Assembly (NCBI RefSeq): GCF_001424225.1
Contig: NZ_LMOR01000004.1
Location: forward strand, 310,001 to 374,000
Source: Microbacterium sp. Leaf151
GTDB lineage: Bacteria > Actinomycetota > Actinomycetes > Actinomycetales > Microbacteriaceae
Length of the DNA: 64,000 nt
Direction: 5' to 3'
The notes beneath the pieces were generated by a model. That model did no database searches. It was not told the DNA's origin and was given only the letters and a program-made list of their open reading frames with translations. Positions 1 to 13,432 of this stretch are shown piece by piece; the first letter of the stretch is position 1, and each line of letters begins with the position of its first letter. A program made the translations under genes and the position numbers.

Positions 1-476
1 TTCGCCCAAGGTGCGGACGCGATGGCCGGGTTCCAGCGGGCGGATCCGAAGGCCAGGATGCCGAGCCAGATGAGAGTTCCGACGCCGGGGATGAGCCACA
101 GCAGCAGCAACGGCCAGTCCTTGCCGAACTTCAGACCGATCCGCCAGGCGACCACGACGCTGGCTGCGAGCGCCACGAGCCCGAAGACGAAGCCGATCAC
201 CGGGATGTTGCTCAGAACGCTCGCGCCGACGACCACGATGAGATACGCCCACGGCGAGACATCGCCGAGCTTCGCCGCCACGAGCGTGTTGTAGATCGGC
301 ACCCAGGCGCGCCACTTGCCCTGCACGCCGGCCTTTTCGAAGATCTTCATGAGGAAGAACGACGAGATGATGTAGCCCGCGAAGATGCTGATGAGCAGCA
401 GGGGCAACAAGACGATCAGGAATGCGAGGGCAGCGAAGCCGTTCCCGTCATCGTAGGTATAAGACGAACCACTCAT
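1..476 (-). CDS. DUF5684-like multi-pass membrane protein (C-terminus cut by window edge)
   Basis: The reading frame opens at an ATG at 476 and runs leftwards off the window, so only about 158 residues are visible. It begins MSGSSYTYDDGNG and is then almost wholly hydrophobic, with about four predicted membrane helices. The stretch MKIFEKAGVQGKWRAWVPIYN is the signature of the DUF5684-type family and recurs in a second gene at 34963-35355 (VFTKAGHPGWLAIIPIVN). A GGAAAGGAA ribosome binding site lies 6-14 nt upstream and a promoter is seen at 534-562. No catalytic residue is evident. The family has no established function that I know of. Confidence 0.75.
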   Translation of the reverse strand, partial: MSGSSYTYDDGNGFAALAFLIVLLPLLLISIFAGYIISSFFLMKIFEKAGVQGKWRAWVPIYNTLVAAKLGDVSPWAYLIVVVGASVLSNIPVIGFVFGLVALAASVVVAWRIGLKFGKDWPLLLLWLIPGVGTLIWLGILAFGSARWNPAIASAPWA

Positions 477-533
477 GTGGATTCCTTTCCAGGCGAGTGC
501 GCGACGAAGCGTCCGTACGCCCCGTGCGCTCAC

Positions 534-562
534 ATGTTAGCGAAGCTGTGAGAACACTGAAA
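534..562 (-). promoter_or_regulatory. sigma-70-type promoter for the left-edge membrane protein gene
   Basis: On the minus strand TTTCAG (562-557) and TAACAT (539-534) are separated by exactly 17 bp. The start codon is at 476, which leaves a leader of about 50 nt carrying a good Shine-Dalgarno sequence. Confidence 0.5.
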
Positions 563-576
563 GACACGTTCCACCT

Positions 577-1326
577 TTACACGACGAGAGCGATCTCGCC
601 GTCTCGACCGTCGACGATCGCCCACCCCGTCGACGTCGCCCAGGCTCGAAGCTCATGGACGTCCGCGACCGCGGGGCGGTGCGTCGCAAGTGCACGCACG
701 AACTCTCCCTTCGCGTGCTTGTTGAAGTGGTTCAGCACACGCGCCGCTCCCTCCGACGTCGGGGTCACGACACGGACGTATGCGGACGAGACCGTCGAAG
801 GGAGGGGCCCGAGGGCGACGTACGCCTCGGATCGGAGGTCGAGCACGAAGTCGGGGGTGGTCGCGGCCACCGCATCGCGAACCGCGTCGGCCCAGATGCG
901 TCGGAGCGGCGGGACACCGGGGAGAGATGTACCCGCCGCCAGCCGGTACGCCGGAATCCGGTCGAGGGCTCCCACAGGCCCCAGCGGTGCTGAGTGGATG
1001 GCGACGTGCGCCCCGAGCCACGAGCGTGCCTCGTCGTCGAGGGACGCGGCATCCAGTGCGTCGTAGAGCACCCCCGTGTAGCGGTCGACGGCGGCCATCG
1101 TGGGCGCAGTGCGAAAAGCGGCGTTATCGGCGATCTCATGCCGTCGCTTCGGGCTCAGCTTGAGAACCCGTGCGGCCGCGTCCTCGTCGGCGGACAACGC
1201 GACGAGGGCGTCCACGACGGCGTCGCGGGGCTCGCGGAGGGTCGGGAAGACGAGACGGGTGGTGTCGAGCGGAGCACCCACACCTCCGGGGCGCTTGGTC
1301 TCGGACGGGGGAAGCAGGACGAGCAT
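577..1326 (-). CDS. yaaA: YaaA (DUF328) family peroxide-stress protein
   Basis: The product of about 249 residues starts MLVLLPPSETKRPGG, the conserved N-terminal signature of YaaA, and carries the family's later LxxLNHFNKHAKGEFVR block. In E. coli YaaA lowers free iron and limits DNA damage during peroxide stress and binds DNA; the family role here is inferred. I chose the ATG at 1326 over the GTG at 1332 because GGAG sits 5 nt before the ATG and would overlap the GTG. The gene follows the atp operon terminator directly, so it may have its own promoter or depend on read-through. Confidence 0.85.
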   Translation of the reverse strand: MLVLLPPSETKRPGGVGAPLDTTRLVFPTLREPRDAVVDALVALSADEDAAARVLKLSPKRRHEIADNAAFRTAPTMAAVDRYTGVLYDALDAASLDDEARSWLGAHVAIHSAPLGPVGALDRIPAYRLAAGTSLPGVPPLRRIWADAVRDAVAATTPDFVLDLRSEAYVALGPLPSTVSSAYVRVVTPTSEGAARVLNHFNKHAKGEFVRALATHRPAVADVHELRAWATSTGWAIVDGRDGEIALVV

Positions 1327-1346
1327 GTGCACTCCGGGAAAACGGC

Positions 1347-1382
1347 GACGCGCGCCGCCCGAGTGATCGGGCGACGCGCGTC
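1347..1382 (-). terminator. intrinsic terminator of the atp operon
   Basis: Two 15-nt arms (1347-1361 and 1368-1382) pair with one mismatch around the loop AGTGAT. Read on the minus strand, the hairpin follows the atpC stop by 15 nt and is followed by CCGTTTTCC. It lies between atpC and yaaA. Confidence 0.75.
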
Positions 1383-1397
1383 AGCGATGAAGCGGCG

Positions 1398-1658
1398 TCA
1401 GGAGACGAGTGAGGCGTTTCCGGCGACGATGGTCAGCTCGTCGCTCGCCATCGACAGGAAGCCGTCCTCGGCGTTGGCCAGGATCTTCGTTCCGTCGGTG
1501 CGAGTGATGCGCACCTCGCCCTGGGCGAGGATGGCGAGCACCGGTTCGTGCCCCTGCATGAAGCCGATCTCGCCCTCGACGGTCTTGGCCACGACGAGAG
1601 ACGCTTCTCCCGTCCACACCTCGGCGTCGGCCGAGACCAGGCTCACGCGCAGCGGCAT
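1398..1658 (-). CDS. atpC: F0F1 ATP synthase epsilon subunit
   Basis: The 86-residue product starts MPLRVSLVSADAEVW and carries the epsilon beta-sandwich motif GEIGFMQGHEPVL. It belongs to the central stalk of the F1 sector, which couples rotation to catalysis. It is short for the family: the C-terminal two-helix regulatory domain of E. coli epsilon is absent, as in many actinobacteria. The start ATG is 1 nt past the atpD stop, so translation is probably coupled. It is the last gene of the atp operon, with a terminator 15 nt downstream. Confidence 0.95.
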   Translation of the reverse strand: MPLRVSLVSADAEVWTGEASLVVAKTVEGEIGFMQGHEPVLAILAQGEVRITRTDGTKILANAEDGFLSMASDELTIVAGNASLVS

Positions 1659-1659
1659 G

Positions 1660-4030
<2,371 letters not shown>

Positions 4031-4055
4031 GATTCCGTTCTCGTGTCGTCGCTAC

Positions 4056-5687
4056 TCAGCGACGGCCTTTGACGATCCGCTCCTGGTTGACGTCTTCCGC
4101 CCCGGCGGCGTCGACCTTCTCGGCGCCGACGACGCTCTGGTCCTTGCCGGGTTGGAACTCCTTCGAGAAGGCATCGACGTGCTTCTCGAGCTCGGCGAGG
4201 GTGTCGTCGCCGAGCGCGTTGGTCTCGCGCAGGGTGTCGAGCACCGTCGAGTTGCGACGGAGGTAGTCGAGCAGCTCGCGCTCGAAGCGGAGCACGTCGG
4301 AGACCTCGACGGTGTCGAGCTTTCCGTTCGTGCCTGCCCAGATCGAGACGACCTGCTCCTCGACCGGGTAGGGCGAGTACTGCGGCTGCTTGAGCAGCTC
4401 GGTCAGACGCGCACCACGGGCCAGCTGACGACGCGACGCCGCATCGAGGTCGCTCGCGAACATCGCGAACGCTTCGAGCGAGCGGTACTGGGCCAACTCG
4501 AGCTTCAGCGTGCCCGAGACCTTCTTGATCGACTTCACCTGGGCGTCACCACCCACGCGCGACACCGAGATACCCACATCGACCGCGGGTCGCTGGTTGG
4601 CGTTGAACAAGTCGGACTGCAGGAAGATCTGGCCGTCGGTGATCGAGATCACGTTGGTCGGGATGTACGCCGAGACGTCGTTCGCCTTGGTCTCGATGAT
4701 CGGCAGACCCGTCATCGAACCGGCACCGAGCTCGTCGGACAGCTTCGCGCAACGCTCGAGCAGACGCGAGTGCAGGTAGAAGACGTCACCGGGGTACGCC
4801 TCGCGGCCCGGCGGGCGGCGGAGCAGCAGCGACACGGCGCGGTAGGCCTCGGCCTGCTTCGACAGGTCGTCGAAGATGATGAGAACGTGCTTGCCGCCGT
4901 ACATCCAGTGCTGGCCGATGGCCGAACCGGTGTAGGGAGCGAGGTACTTGAAGCCCGCGGGGTCGGAGGCCGGGGCCGCGACGATGGTGGTGTACTCCAT
5001 CGCGCCGGCATCTTCGAGGGCACCCTTCACCGAGGCGATGGTCGAACCCTTCTGGCCGATGGCGACGTAGATGCAGCGCACCTGCTTGTCGACATCGCCG
5101 GACTCCCAGTTCGCGCGCTGGTTGATGATCGTGTCGATCGCGATGGCCGTCTTACCGGTCTGGCGGTCGCCGATGATCAGCTGACGCTGTCCGCGTCCGA
5201 CCGGGATCATTGCGTCGATGGCCTTGATGCCCGTCTGCAGCGGCTCGTGCACGCTCTTGCGCTGCATGACGCCTGGAGCCTGGAGCTCGAGTGCACGACG
5301 ACCCTCGGTCGCGATCTCACCGAGACCGTCGATCGGGTTTCCGAGCGGGTCGACGACGCGGCCCAGGTAGCCGTCACCGACGCCGACCGAGAGGACCTCA
5401 CCCGTGCGGGTCACACTCTGACCCTCTTCGATACCGGAGAACTCGCCGAGCACGACGACACCGATCTCGTTCTCGTCGAGGTTCTGCGCCAGACCCAGCG
5501 TGCCGTTCGCGAAGCGAATGAGCTCGTTGGCCATCACGCCGGGAAGGCCCTCGACGTGCGCGATGCCATCGGCCGCGTCGACGACGGCGCCGACCTCGGT
5601 CGCCGCGGCGCCGTTGGGCTCGTAGGCGGTGACGAAGTCTTTCAGCGCGTCACGAATGACGTCGGGGCTGATAGAGAGATCTGCCAT
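4056..5687 (-). CDS. atpA: F0F1 ATP synthase alpha subunit
   Basis: The 543-residue product has Walker A GDRQTGKT at 173-180, the [26 protein letters not shown] Walker B region, and the alpha signature [14 protein letters not shown]. It forms the non-catalytic nucleotide sites of F1. The frame is open far upstream (to 6602), but [18 protein letters not shown] is the conserved N-terminus and is preceded by a GAAGGAA site. The acidic, lysine-rich C-terminal tail beyond about residue 510 is typical of actinobacterial alpha subunits. Confidence 0.98.
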   Translation of the reverse strand: MADLSISPDVIRDALKDFVTAYEPNGAAATEVGAVVDAADGIAHVEGLPGVMANELIRFANGTLGLAQNLDENEIGVVVLGEFSGIEEGQSVTRTGEVLSVGVGDGYLGRVVDPLGNPIDGLGEIATEGRRALELQAPGVMQRKSVHEPLQTGIKAIDAMIPVGRGQRQLIIGDRQTGKTAIAIDTIINQRANWESGDVDKQVRCIYVAIGQKGSTIASVKGALEDAGAMEYTTIVAAPASDPAGFKYLAPYTGSAIGQHWMYGGKHVLIIFDDLSKQAEAYRAVSLLLRRPPGREAYPGDVFYLHSRLLERCAKLSDELGAGSMTGLPIIETKANDVSAYIPTNVISITDGQIFLQSDLFNANQRPAVDVGISVSRVGGDAQVKSIKKVSGTLKLELAQYRSLEAFAMFASDLDAASRRQLARGARLTELLKQPQYSPYPVEEQVVSIWAGTNGKLDTVEVSDVLRFERELLDYLRRNSTVLDTLRETNALGDDTLAELEKHVDAFSKEFQPGKDQSVVGAEKVDAAGAEDVNQERIVKGRR

Positions 5688-5749
5688 TGTCTTCCTTCGT
5701 TCGTGGGGCACTCGGCCCCCAGATCCACGCCCGCTCGGGCGGAAAGTCT

Positions 5750-6538
5750 TTAGCCGGCGATCCGCTGGCGGAGATCGGCGAGACGTGCGGACACGCTCGC
5801 GTCGATGACATCGTCGGCGACCTGCACACGCAGTCCGCCGAGCACCGTCGGGTCGATCACGGTGTTCAGCGTGACCGCTGAGCCGTATCGCGCGCTGAGG
5901 GAGTTCTGCAGGCGGGCCTGCTGGTCGTCGCTCAGCGGGGCCGCGGCGTACACGGTGGCGACGATGCGCGCACGCTGGTCGGAGACGATGCGCTCGGCCC
6001 GGCGCAGCAGGGCGCGCACCCGGCGACCGCGGGCGTGCTTCACCAGCGACGAGACGATGAGTGCGGTACCGGCGCTCGTGCGTCCATCGAGCAGCTTCGA
6101 GACGAGGTCGCCCTTCGCCGTGGCGCCGCCGAGGCGACCGCCCAGCGCAAGCTCGAGCTCGCCGTTGGAGGCGACCGTCCGTGAGAAGGCGAACAGCTCC
6201 GCCTCGATGTCGGCCGGCTCGGCGACCGAGGTCGCCTGCACCGCGAGCTCTTCGAGCCCCTCGATGAACTGGCCGGAGTTGGACCAGCGCTGTTGAGCGG
6301 CGCTGGAGAGCAGCGCAACCGTCGCCGGCTGGTACGACGGACCGAAGACCGCCGAGACGAGACCCGCACGGACAGCGGGCGGCACCGACGAGTCGGACAG
6401 CGCGCCGCTCAGCTGCGCCGAACCGCTCACGGCGGCGACGGCCGCGAACAGTTCGCGCGCGACGTCGAGGTCGACGCCCGACGTGGAGGCCAGCGCCTCC
6501 GTCGTCGCGGTCCGGGCCTGAGTGGTCGCGCTGCCCAT
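5750..6538 (-). CDS. atpH: F0F1 ATP synthase delta subunit
   Basis: The 262-residue product is longer than the E. coli delta subunit (177 residues) but of the size usual in actinobacteria, where delta carries an added N-terminal region. The C-terminal signature is visible as [46 protein letters not shown]. It links the peripheral stalk to the top of F1. Its ATG overlaps the atpF stop by one base (TAATG), a strong sign of translational coupling. Confidence 0.95.
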   Translation of the reverse strand: MGSATTQARTATTEALASTSGVDLDVARELFAAVAAVSGSAQLSGALSDSSVPPAVRAGLVSAVFGPSYQPATVALLSSAAQQRWSNSGQFIEGLEELAVQATSVAEPADIEAELFAFSRTVASNGELELALGGRLGGATAKGDLVSKLLDGRTSAGTALIVSSLVKHARGRRVRALLRRAERIVSDQRARIVATVYAAAPLSDDQQARLQNSLSARYGSAVTLNTVIDPTVLGGLRVQVADDVIDASVSARLADLRQRIAG

Positions 6539-7098
6539 TACTTGGCCGCCTTCTCGGAGGCCTCGAGCTCGGCGAGGAAGCGGTCGACCACGGCGTTCGC
6601 ACGCGCGTCGTCGGTCAGCGTCTCGCCGATCACGTTGCCCGCGAGGTCGACCGCGAGGGTGCCGACCTCCGAGCGCAGCTGCACGAGAGCCGTCTGACGC
6701 TCGGCCTCGATCTGCGCGTGCGCGCTGGCGGTGATGCGTGCTGCCTCGGTGGCAGCCGTCTCTTTCGCCTCAGCGACGATCTTCCGACCGTCCTGCGTCG
6801 CGCCCTCACGGATCTCGCCGGCCTGCTTGCGCGCTTCGGCGAGCTGGGCGGTGTACTCCTCGAGGGCGGCCTCGGCCTGTCGCTGGGCCTCGTCGGCCTT
6901 GGCGATGTTGCCCTCGATGGCAGCACTGCGCTCGTCGAGCAGCTTCGCCATGCGCGGCAGAGCCACACGCCACACCACGACGGCGATGATGACGAAGCAC
7001 ACGAACGACCAGAGGATGTCGTACGCGGCAGGCAGGAGCGGGTTCTGCGCTTCCTCGCCCGCGGGCTCCGCGGCGAGTGTGACAAGAGCGTTCAGCAT
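6538..7098 (-). CDS. atpF: F0F1 ATP synthase b subunit
   Basis: The 186-residue subunit has one N-terminal membrane helix ([21 protein letters not shown], about residues 28-48), then a long charged, alanine-rich coiled coil (residues about 50-160). This is the peripheral stalk that anchors the stator. The gene follows atpE after 34 nt and shares one base with atpH. Confidence 0.95.
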   Translation of the reverse strand: MLNALVTLAAEPAGEEAQNPLLPAAYDILWSFVCFVIIAVVVWRVALPRMAKLLDERSAAIEGNIAKADEAQRQAEAALEEYTAQLAEARKQAGEIREGATQDGRKIVAEAKETAATEAARITASAHAQIEAERQTALVQLRSEVGTLAVDLAGNVIGETLTDDARANAVVDRFLAELEASEKAAK

Positions 7099-7132
7099 CC
7101 TGTCTCCTTACAGTGAGTCGAGAGCGGCCGGA

Positions 7133-8458
<1,326 letters not shown>

Positions 8459-8947
8459 TCACGCGCGGCGGTCGCTGGCGTCGGGATCGGTGGGCAGGGT
8501 GACGTCGCTGGCGCTGGGGATGCGCATGCGCATGAGCACCACGACGTCCACCGCCAGCGAGGCGAGCACGCTGATCACGAGCGCGACGTAGAAGACGACG
8601 AGGTCGACCCAATCCTGCCCCCGCAGCACGGCGATGGCGACGATGAACAGGATCAGCTTGAGCAGCCAGCCGCCGAGAACGATCCCGAAGAAGATGGGGA
8701 CATAGAGCGGATCGCCGTACCACCGGTTGGCCACCAGGATGCTGGTCGCCGTCACGGCCAGGAAGATCGCGCTCACGGCGACTCCCGCCAGTGCGCTGCC
8801 GAGACCGGGCGCTCCCCCGACGGCGAAGCCGACGGCGGCGCCCACCACGAGCAGGACGGCGGTCACGATCCCGCCCCAGACCAGGGCGGTGCGCAGCACC
8901 GGCGTACTCGAAAGGGGTCGACGGGCTTCGGGCGTGGCGCTGCTCAT
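8459..8947 (-). CDS. AtpI-like small membrane protein upstream of the ATP synthase operon
   Basis: The 162-residue protein has four predicted membrane helices (ALVWGGIVTAVLLVVGAAVGF, LAGVAVSAIFLAVTA, FFGIVLGGWLLKLILFIVAIA, VVFYVALVISVLASLAVDVVV). Position between a wecA-type gene and atpB, size and topology match the poorly conserved AtpI position in actinobacteria, where AtpI is thought to help c-ring assembly. Sequence alone does not prove this. The ATG at 8947 overlaps the upstream stop as ATGA. The C-terminal tail is charged. Confidence 0.7.
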   Translation of the reverse strand: MSSATPEARRPLSSTPVLRTALVWGGIVTAVLLVVGAAVGFAVGGAPGLGSALAGVAVSAIFLAVTATSILVANRWYGDPLYVPIFFGIVLGGWLLKLILFIVAIAVLRGQDWVDLVVFYVALVISVLASLAVDVVVLMRMRIPSASDVTLPTDPDASDRRA

Positions 8948-10119
8948 GAGGGGGTCTCCGGTCGGATGGGTCGGGCACGACGGGTCAACCGCCGTAGACG
9001 GTGCTGTGAGGGAAGGAGTGTCAGCACGGCGCACGCGGCGACACCGGTGAGGCCGAACAGGACACCGATCAGGTAGTCGCCGGGCCAGCTCTGCTGGGTT
9101 CCGATGTACATCAGCAGGAACGCCAGGCTGACCACTGCGGTCCAGCTGTAAAAGATGAGCACCGCGTCGCGGTCGCTGTGGCCCATGTCGAGCATGCGGT
9201 GGTGGAGGTGCTTGCGATCTGGCGAGAAGGGCGACCTACCGGCCCACTGACGTCGCAGGACCGCGAGGCCGAAATCGAGCAGGGGAAGCAGCACGATCAC
9301 GACCGGCAGCAGGATCGGGATGAAGGCACCGAGGAGCTGCGAACGACCGATCTTCTCGGGGTCGAGCACGGCCGGATCGAGTTGACCGGTGATGGCGATG
9401 GCCGAACTGGCCATGAGGAGTCCCAGCATGAGCGCGCCCGCGTCGCCCATGAACAGCTTCGCCGGCGTCCAGTTCATGGGCAGGAACCCCACGCACGCCC
9501 CGATGAGGACGGCGGCGATGAACGAGGCGAGGTTGAAGTAGGTGCTGGCTCCGGTGTCACGCACCAGGAGGTAGGAGTAGGCGAAGAACACGCCGTTGGC
9601 GATCAGACAGACGCCCGCGACGAGGCCGTTGAGGCCATCGATGAAGTTGACGGCGTTCATCACGACCACGAGGGCGAAGACGGTGAGCAGAAAGCTCACC
9701 CACCCCGACCCGACCGTGAGCGCCCCGATCGGCAAGGACAGGATCTGAAGTTGCCCGAACCACGCGATGATGCCGGCGGCGACGAACTGCGCGCCGAGCT
9801 TGATCATCCAGTCGAGGTCCCACAGGTCATCCGCGACGCCGACGAGCACGATGAGGAGTACGGCGCCCAGGAGCGAGAGCACCGGCACCGGGTCGGCCCA
9901 GAGTATTGCGAAATAAGGGTTGCGACTCGACAGGGCGAATGCCGCCGCGACACCCAGGAACATCGCCACTCCGCCCAGTCGGGGCGTCGGCGTCTGATGG
10001 ACGTCGCGATCCCGGATGCCGGGATAGAGCTTGAACCGCAGCGCGAGCTTCCACACCACCCACGACAACGCGAGCGTGACCGCCGCCGTGAACAGGATGA
10101 TGAGGAGGTATTGGGTCAC
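8944..10119 (-). CDS. MraY/WecA/TagO-family UDP-GlcNAc-type undecaprenyl-phosphate transferase
   Basis: The 391-residue polytopic protein has about ten to eleven membrane helices and the family motifs in order: GVADDLWDLDW (Asp pair for metal and prenyl phosphate), NAVNFIDGLNGLVAG, FMGDAGALMLGL, and RKHLHHRMLDMGHSDRDAV (HHR motif). Such enzymes transfer a sugar-1-phosphate to a C55 lipid carrier to start cell-wall polymer synthesis. The NxxNFIDGLNGL form fits WecA/TagO rather than MraY. It overlaps sua5 and the atpI-like gene by 4 nt each, indicating one operon. Confidence 0.9.
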   Translation of the reverse strand: MTQYLLIILFTAAVTLALSWVVWKLALRFKLYPGIRDRDVHQTPTPRLGGVAMFLGVAAAFALSSRNPYFAILWADPVPVLSLLGAVLLIVLVGVADDLWDLDWMIKLGAQFVAAGIIAWFGQLQILSLPIGALTVGSGWVSFLLTVFALVVVMNAVNFIDGLNGLVAGVCLIANGVFFAYSYLLVRDTGASTYFNLASFIAAVLIGACVGFLPMNWTPAKLFMGDAGALMLGLLMASSAIAITGQLDPAVLDPEKIGRSQLLGAFIPILLPVVIVLLPLLDFGLAVLRRQWAGRSPFSPDRKHLHHRMLDMGHSDRDAVLIFYSWTAVVSLAFLLMYIGTQQSWPGDYLIGVLFGLTGVAACAVLTLLPSQHRLRRLTRRARPIRPETPS

Positions 10120-10853
10120 GGACCCGGCGCCTCGGAATCCGGCGACGGTTCGACCGACGGCGCGATGGGGCTGACGTCGCCGTCCTCCGGGTCGGGCTCG
10201 AGCAGATCGCCGAGCACCGCACGCAGACGCTCGCGCGAGATGGCGCCTTCGCGCAGCACGCGCACCTGGGGCTCGGCACCGCCGACCAGGGTCGTGGCAT
10301 CGACGATCGTCGAGGCGACGCCCGTCTCGCTGGGACCGGCGTCGAGGTAGGCGGCGACGCTGTCACGCAGCATGTCGCGGGCGGAGTCGATGTCGACGGC
10401 GGCCGCCATGCCGGTCAGGTTCGCACTCGAGACGGCGAGGGGGCCCGTCTCCTCCAGCAGCTCGAGCGTCAGCTTCTGCGCGGGCATGCGCACCGCGACC
10501 GTCCCGTGGGTGTCGCCGAGGTCCCACGACAGCGAGGGCTGAGCGGGCAGGACGATGGTCAGCCCGCCGGGCCAGAACTCGCGCACGAGGTCGTCGACGG
10601 CGGGAGGGATCTCGGCGACGAGGGCGCGCAGGGTCGCCACCCCCGGCACGAGCACGGGCGGTGGTTGCTGGCGTCCCCGCCCCTTCGCTTCGAGGAGCCC
10701 TGCGACGGCGCGCGCATTGAACGCGTCGGCGGCGATTCCGTAGACGGTGTCGGTGGGGAGCACGACGAGTTCGCCTCGGCCGATCGCCTGACGCGCGTGG
10801 CGCATCCCGGACAGCAGCTGCGACTCGTCACGGCAGTCGTAGACGGGTGACAT
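10116..10853 (-). CDS. L-threonylcarbamoyladenylate synthase (Sua5/YwlC/YrdC family)
   Basis: The 245-residue product contains the YrdC fold motifs: GELVVLPTDTVYGIAADAFN, LLEAKGRGRQQPPPVLV (KxR substrate-binding signature), WPGGLTIVLP, and VAVRMPAQKLTLELLEETGPLAVSSANLTG. It makes threonylcarbamoyl-AMP for the t6A37 modification of ANN-decoding tRNAs. The length is intermediate between TsaC (about 190) and full Sua5 (about 340); the extra C-terminus is short and acidic. A TAGACT -10 box lies 10 nt upstream. Overlap with the downstream transferase gene is 4 nt. Confidence 0.93.
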   Translation of the reverse strand: MSPVYDCRDESQLLSGMRHARQAIGRGELVVLPTDTVYGIAADAFNARAVAGLLEAKGRGRQQPPPVLVPGVATLRALVAEIPPAVDDLVREFWPGGLTIVLPAQPSLSWDLGDTHGTVAVRMPAQKLTLELLEETGPLAVSSANLTGMAAAVDIDSARDMLRDSVAAYLDAGPSETGVASTIVDATTLVGGAEPQVRVLREGAISRERLRAVLGDLLEPDPEDGDVSPIAPSVEPSPDSEAPGP

Positions 10854-10863
10854 GTCGCGCGCA

Positions 10864-10869
10864 AGTCTA
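10864..10869 (-). promoter_or_regulatory. -10 box (TAGACT) upstream of the sua5-family gene
   Basis: TAGACT lies 10 nt before the ATG, which predicts a very short leader. The same hexamer precedes lysA (26755-26750) and argS (30609-30604). No convincing -35 is seen. Confidence 0.4.
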
Positions 10870-10892
10870 GTCGTGCCCTGCTGAGAGCGCAG

Positions 10893-11783
10893 TCACGGAC
10901 GAACGGCCGTCGTCGCGCGGTCGCGCATCGTCAGGTCGATGTGCGTGGCGACCGAGCGCCATCCGTCGGCGGTCAGGATGCCGCGGATCGCCTCGCCCTG
11001 CCACTCCCCGTGCTCGAGCACGATTGTGCCGCCGGGATGGGCCAGACGCAGACCCACGTGACTGAGCCGACGCACGGCATCCAGTCCGTCGGGGCCGCCG
11101 TACAAGGCCGCCGGCGGGTCGTAGAGGCGCACCTCGGGATCGCGCGGGATCGCATCGTCGGGCACGTACGGCGGGTTGGAGGCCACGACCGAGACGGTCC
11201 CGTCCAGTTCGGGGAACGCGGCCGCCAGATCGATGAAAGCGAGGGTGAGGTTGTCGGCGCCGACACGGGAGTGGTTGAGCCTGGTCCAGATGAACGCGTC
11301 GACCGAGTTCTCGGCGGCGAACACGCGCGCGTGGGGCACCTCGGTCGCCATCGCGAGGGCGATCGCGCCGCTGCCGGTTCCGAGGTCGACCGCGATGGGG
11401 GACTCGGATGCCACTCCGCGGAGCGCGTCGATCGCGAGCTGGGCCACCATCTCGGTCTCGGGCCGGGGCACGAAGACGCCCGGGCCGACCGCCAACTCGA
11501 GGGAGCGGAACGGGGCGACGCCCGTCAGGTGCTGCAGCGGCTCACGCTGGCAACGTCGGTCGACGAGCGGGGCCAGTCCCGCGGCGGCGGCGGACGGCAT
11601 CCGATCTCCACGGACTGCTGCAGCCTGCACTCCCCCACGCGAGGTGTCGAGCACGTGGGCGACGAGCAGCTCGGCGTCGACCTGCGCGTCGGGGACTCCG
11701 GCCGCACCGAATCGGCGGGCGGTCTCGCGGACGACGTCGGCGACGCGAGGGGAAAAGGGCGGGGGCGAGTGCGTCTCGGGCAT
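10893..11783 (-). CDS. prmC: release factor glutamine N5-methyltransferase
   Basis: The 296-residue protein has an N-terminal helical domain and a class I SAM-dependent methyltransferase fold: AVDLGTGSGAIALAMA (SAM loop), FAAENSVDAF, and the diagnostic catalytic motif VASNPPYVPDDAIP. It methylates the Gln of the GGQ loop in RF1/RF2. In this genome the RF1 gene is 6.5 kb away, behind an insertion of plus-strand genes, whereas prfA-prmC adjacency is usual. The start MPETHSPPP is preferred to an upstream in-frame codon at 11819, which lies too close to the cysK promoter region. Confidence 0.93.
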   Translation of the reverse strand: MPETHSPPPFSPRVADVVRETARRFGAAGVPDAQVDAELLVAHVLDTSRGGVQAAAVRGDRMPSAAAAGLAPLVDRRCQREPLQHLTGVAPFRSLELAVGPGVFVPRPETEMVAQLAIDALRGVASESPIAVDLGTGSGAIALAMATEVPHARVFAAENSVDAFIWTRLNHSRVGADNLTLAFIDLAAAFPELDGTVSVVASNPPYVPDDAIPRDPEVRLYDPPAALYGGPDGLDAVRRLSHVGLRLAHPGGTIVLEHGEWQGEAIRGILTADGWRSVATHIDLTMRDRATTAVRP

Positions 11784-11844
11784 GACGGAACCCCAGCCTA
11801 GTAGCGCAGCGTCACACAACGATCTCGGACCCGGGCGCCTCGCC

Positions 11845-11850
11845 TAGGAT
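11845..11850 (+). promoter_or_regulatory. probable -10 box of cysK-cysE
   Basis: TAGGAT lies 33 nt before the cysK ATG, within the divergent cysK-prmC spacer. The leader carries GAAAGG 8 nt before the start. The -35 region is weak. Confidence 0.35.
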
Positions 11851-11883
11851 GATCGCGTTCTGACAGACGGCGAAAGGCGCCCC

Positions 11884-12822
11884 ATGCCCGGCATTCACCC
11901 CGACATCACTTCCGCATTCGGCGACACCCCCCTCGTGCGGTTGAACCGCGTCGCGGAGGGCACCGAGGCGCAGATCCTGCTGAAGCTGGAGTTCTACAAC
12001 CCGGCATCCAGCGTCAAGGACCGCCTGGGCATCGCGATCGTCGACGCGGCCGAGGCATCGGGTGAGCTGAAGCCCGGCGGCACCATCGTGGAGTCCACCA
12101 GCGGCAACACCGGCATCGCCCTCGCGATGGTCGGGGCGGCGCGCGGGTACAAGGTCGTTCTGACCATGCCCGCCTCGATGTCGAAGGAACGCCGCATCCT
12201 GCTCAAGGCCTTCGGCGCAGAGCTCGTGCTGACCGACCCCACCAAGGGCATGTCGCACGCGGTCGACGAGGCCAAGCGCATCGTCGCCGAGACCCCTGGT
12301 GCCGTCTGGGCACGTCAGTTCGAGAACGAGGCCAACCCTGCCATCCACCGCCGCACGACGGCCGAGGAGATCCTGCGCGACACCGAGGGCAAGGTCGACT
12401 ACTTCGTCGCCGGCATCGGCACGGGCGGCACCATCACGGGCGTCGGTCAGGTGCTCAAGGAGCGCGTCCCCGGCGTGCAAATCGTCGCCGTCGAGCCGGC
12501 CGACTCCCCCATCCTCACCAAGGGCCACCCCGGCCCGCACAAGATCCAGGGCATCGGCCCGAACTTCGTCCCCGCGATCCTCGACCGCGAGATCCTCGAC
12601 GAGGTCATCGACGTCGAGTTCGACGACGCCATCCGCCTGGCCCGTGAAACGGCCGCAAAAGACGGCATCCTCGTCGGCATGTCGTCGGGCGCGGCCATCT
12701 GGGCCGCCCTCGAGGTCGCCCGCCGTCCCGAGGCAGCCGGCAAGAACATCGTCGTGATCATCCCGTCGTACGGCGAGCGCTACCTCTCGACGGCGCTGTA
12801 CGAGCACCTGCGCGAAGACTGA
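11884..12822 (+). CDS. cysK: cysteine synthase A (O-acetylserine sulfhydrylase)
   Basis: The 312-residue PLP enzyme converts O-acetylserine and sulfide to cysteine. The PLP lysine is Lys45 in [11 protein letters not shown], the substrate loop TSGNTG is at 72-77, and the phosphate-binding GTGGTITG follows at about residue 180. The PPxPxLVRL-like start [11 protein letters not shown] is typical. Length matches the family (about 310). The serine acetyltransferase gene begins 2 nt after the stop, so the two enzymes that form the cysteine synthase complex are co-expressed. Confidence 0.97.
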   Translation: MPGIHPDITSAFGDTPLVRLNRVAEGTEAQILLKLEFYNPASSVKDRLGIAIVDAAEASGELKPGGTIVESTSGNTGIALAMVGAARGYKVVLTMPASMSKERRILLKAFGAELVLTDPTKGMSHAVDEAKRIVAETPGAVWARQFENEANPAIHRRTTAEEILRDTEGKVDYFVAGIGTGGTITGVGQVLKERVPGVQIVAVEPADSPILTKGHPGPHKIQGIGPNFVPAILDREILDEVIDVEFDDAIRLARETAAKDGILVGMSSGAAIWAALEVARRPEAAGKNIVVIIPSYGERYLSTALYEHLRED

Positions 12823-12824
12823 CG

Positions 12825-13394
12825 GTGGGGGTCCTCTCCCGCATCCGCGAAGACATCTCCTCCGCCAAGCTCCGCGACCCCGCGGCGCGCGGCGCACTCG
12901 AGATCGCCCTGCTGTACCCGGGGCTCCACGCCGTCTGGTCGTACCGGATCGCCCACCGTCTGTGGCGACGGGGTCTGCGCTTTCCGGCGCGGGCCCTGTC
13001 GCAGGTGACCCGGTGGCTGACCGGTGTCGAGATCCATCCGGGCGCGACGATCGGGCGGCGCTTCTTCATCGACCACGGCATGGGTGTCGTCGTCGGCGAG
13101 ACGGCCGAGGTGGGCGACGACGTGATGCTGTACCACGGCGTCACCCTCGGCGGCCGGCAGCGCGAGGGCGGCAAGAGGCACCCCACACTTCATGACGGGG
13201 TCGCCGTGGGCGCCGGGGCGAAGATCCTCGGTCCCATCACCCTGGGAGCCGGGACGGTGGTCGGCGCGAACGCCGTGGTGACCCGCGACGCCCCCGCCGA
13301 CAGCGTGCTCGTCGGTGTGCCGGCCAAGGCACGGATGCGCCGGAGCGGTGAAGACACCCGTGCCCTGCTGACGACCCCGGAGTACTGGATCTGA
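12825..13394 (+). CDS. cysE: serine O-acetyltransferase
   Basis: The 189-residue short-form (EpsC-like) serine acetyltransferase makes O-acetylserine from serine and acetyl-CoA, the substrate of the adjacent CysK. It shows the left-handed beta-helix hexapeptide repeats from about residue 65 ([44 protein letters not shown]), with the catalytic His in DHGMG and the GKRHPTL segment. The start is GTG 2 nt after the cysK stop. The C-terminus extends past the last repeat and could dock into CysK. Confidence 0.95.
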   Translation: MGVLSRIREDISSAKLRDPAARGALEIALLYPGLHAVWSYRIAHRLWRRGLRFPARALSQVTRWLTGVEIHPGATIGRRFFIDHGMGVVVGETAEVGDDVMLYHGVTLGGRQREGGKRHPTLHDGVAVGAGAKILGPITLGAGTVVGANAVVTRDAPADSVLVGVPAKARMRRSGEDTRALLTTPEYWI

Positions 13395-13406
13395 CGGGAG
13401 TTCCGC

Positions 13407-13431
13407 GGCGCGGGTCGACCCGACCCGCGCC
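13407..13431 (+). terminator. hairpin terminator of cysK-cysE
   Basis: A perfect 11-bp stem (13407-13417 with 13421-13431, loop ACC) lies 13 nt after the cysE stop. No T-run follows; the amidase -10 box begins 2 nt later. Confidence 0.55.
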
Positions 13432-13432
13432 G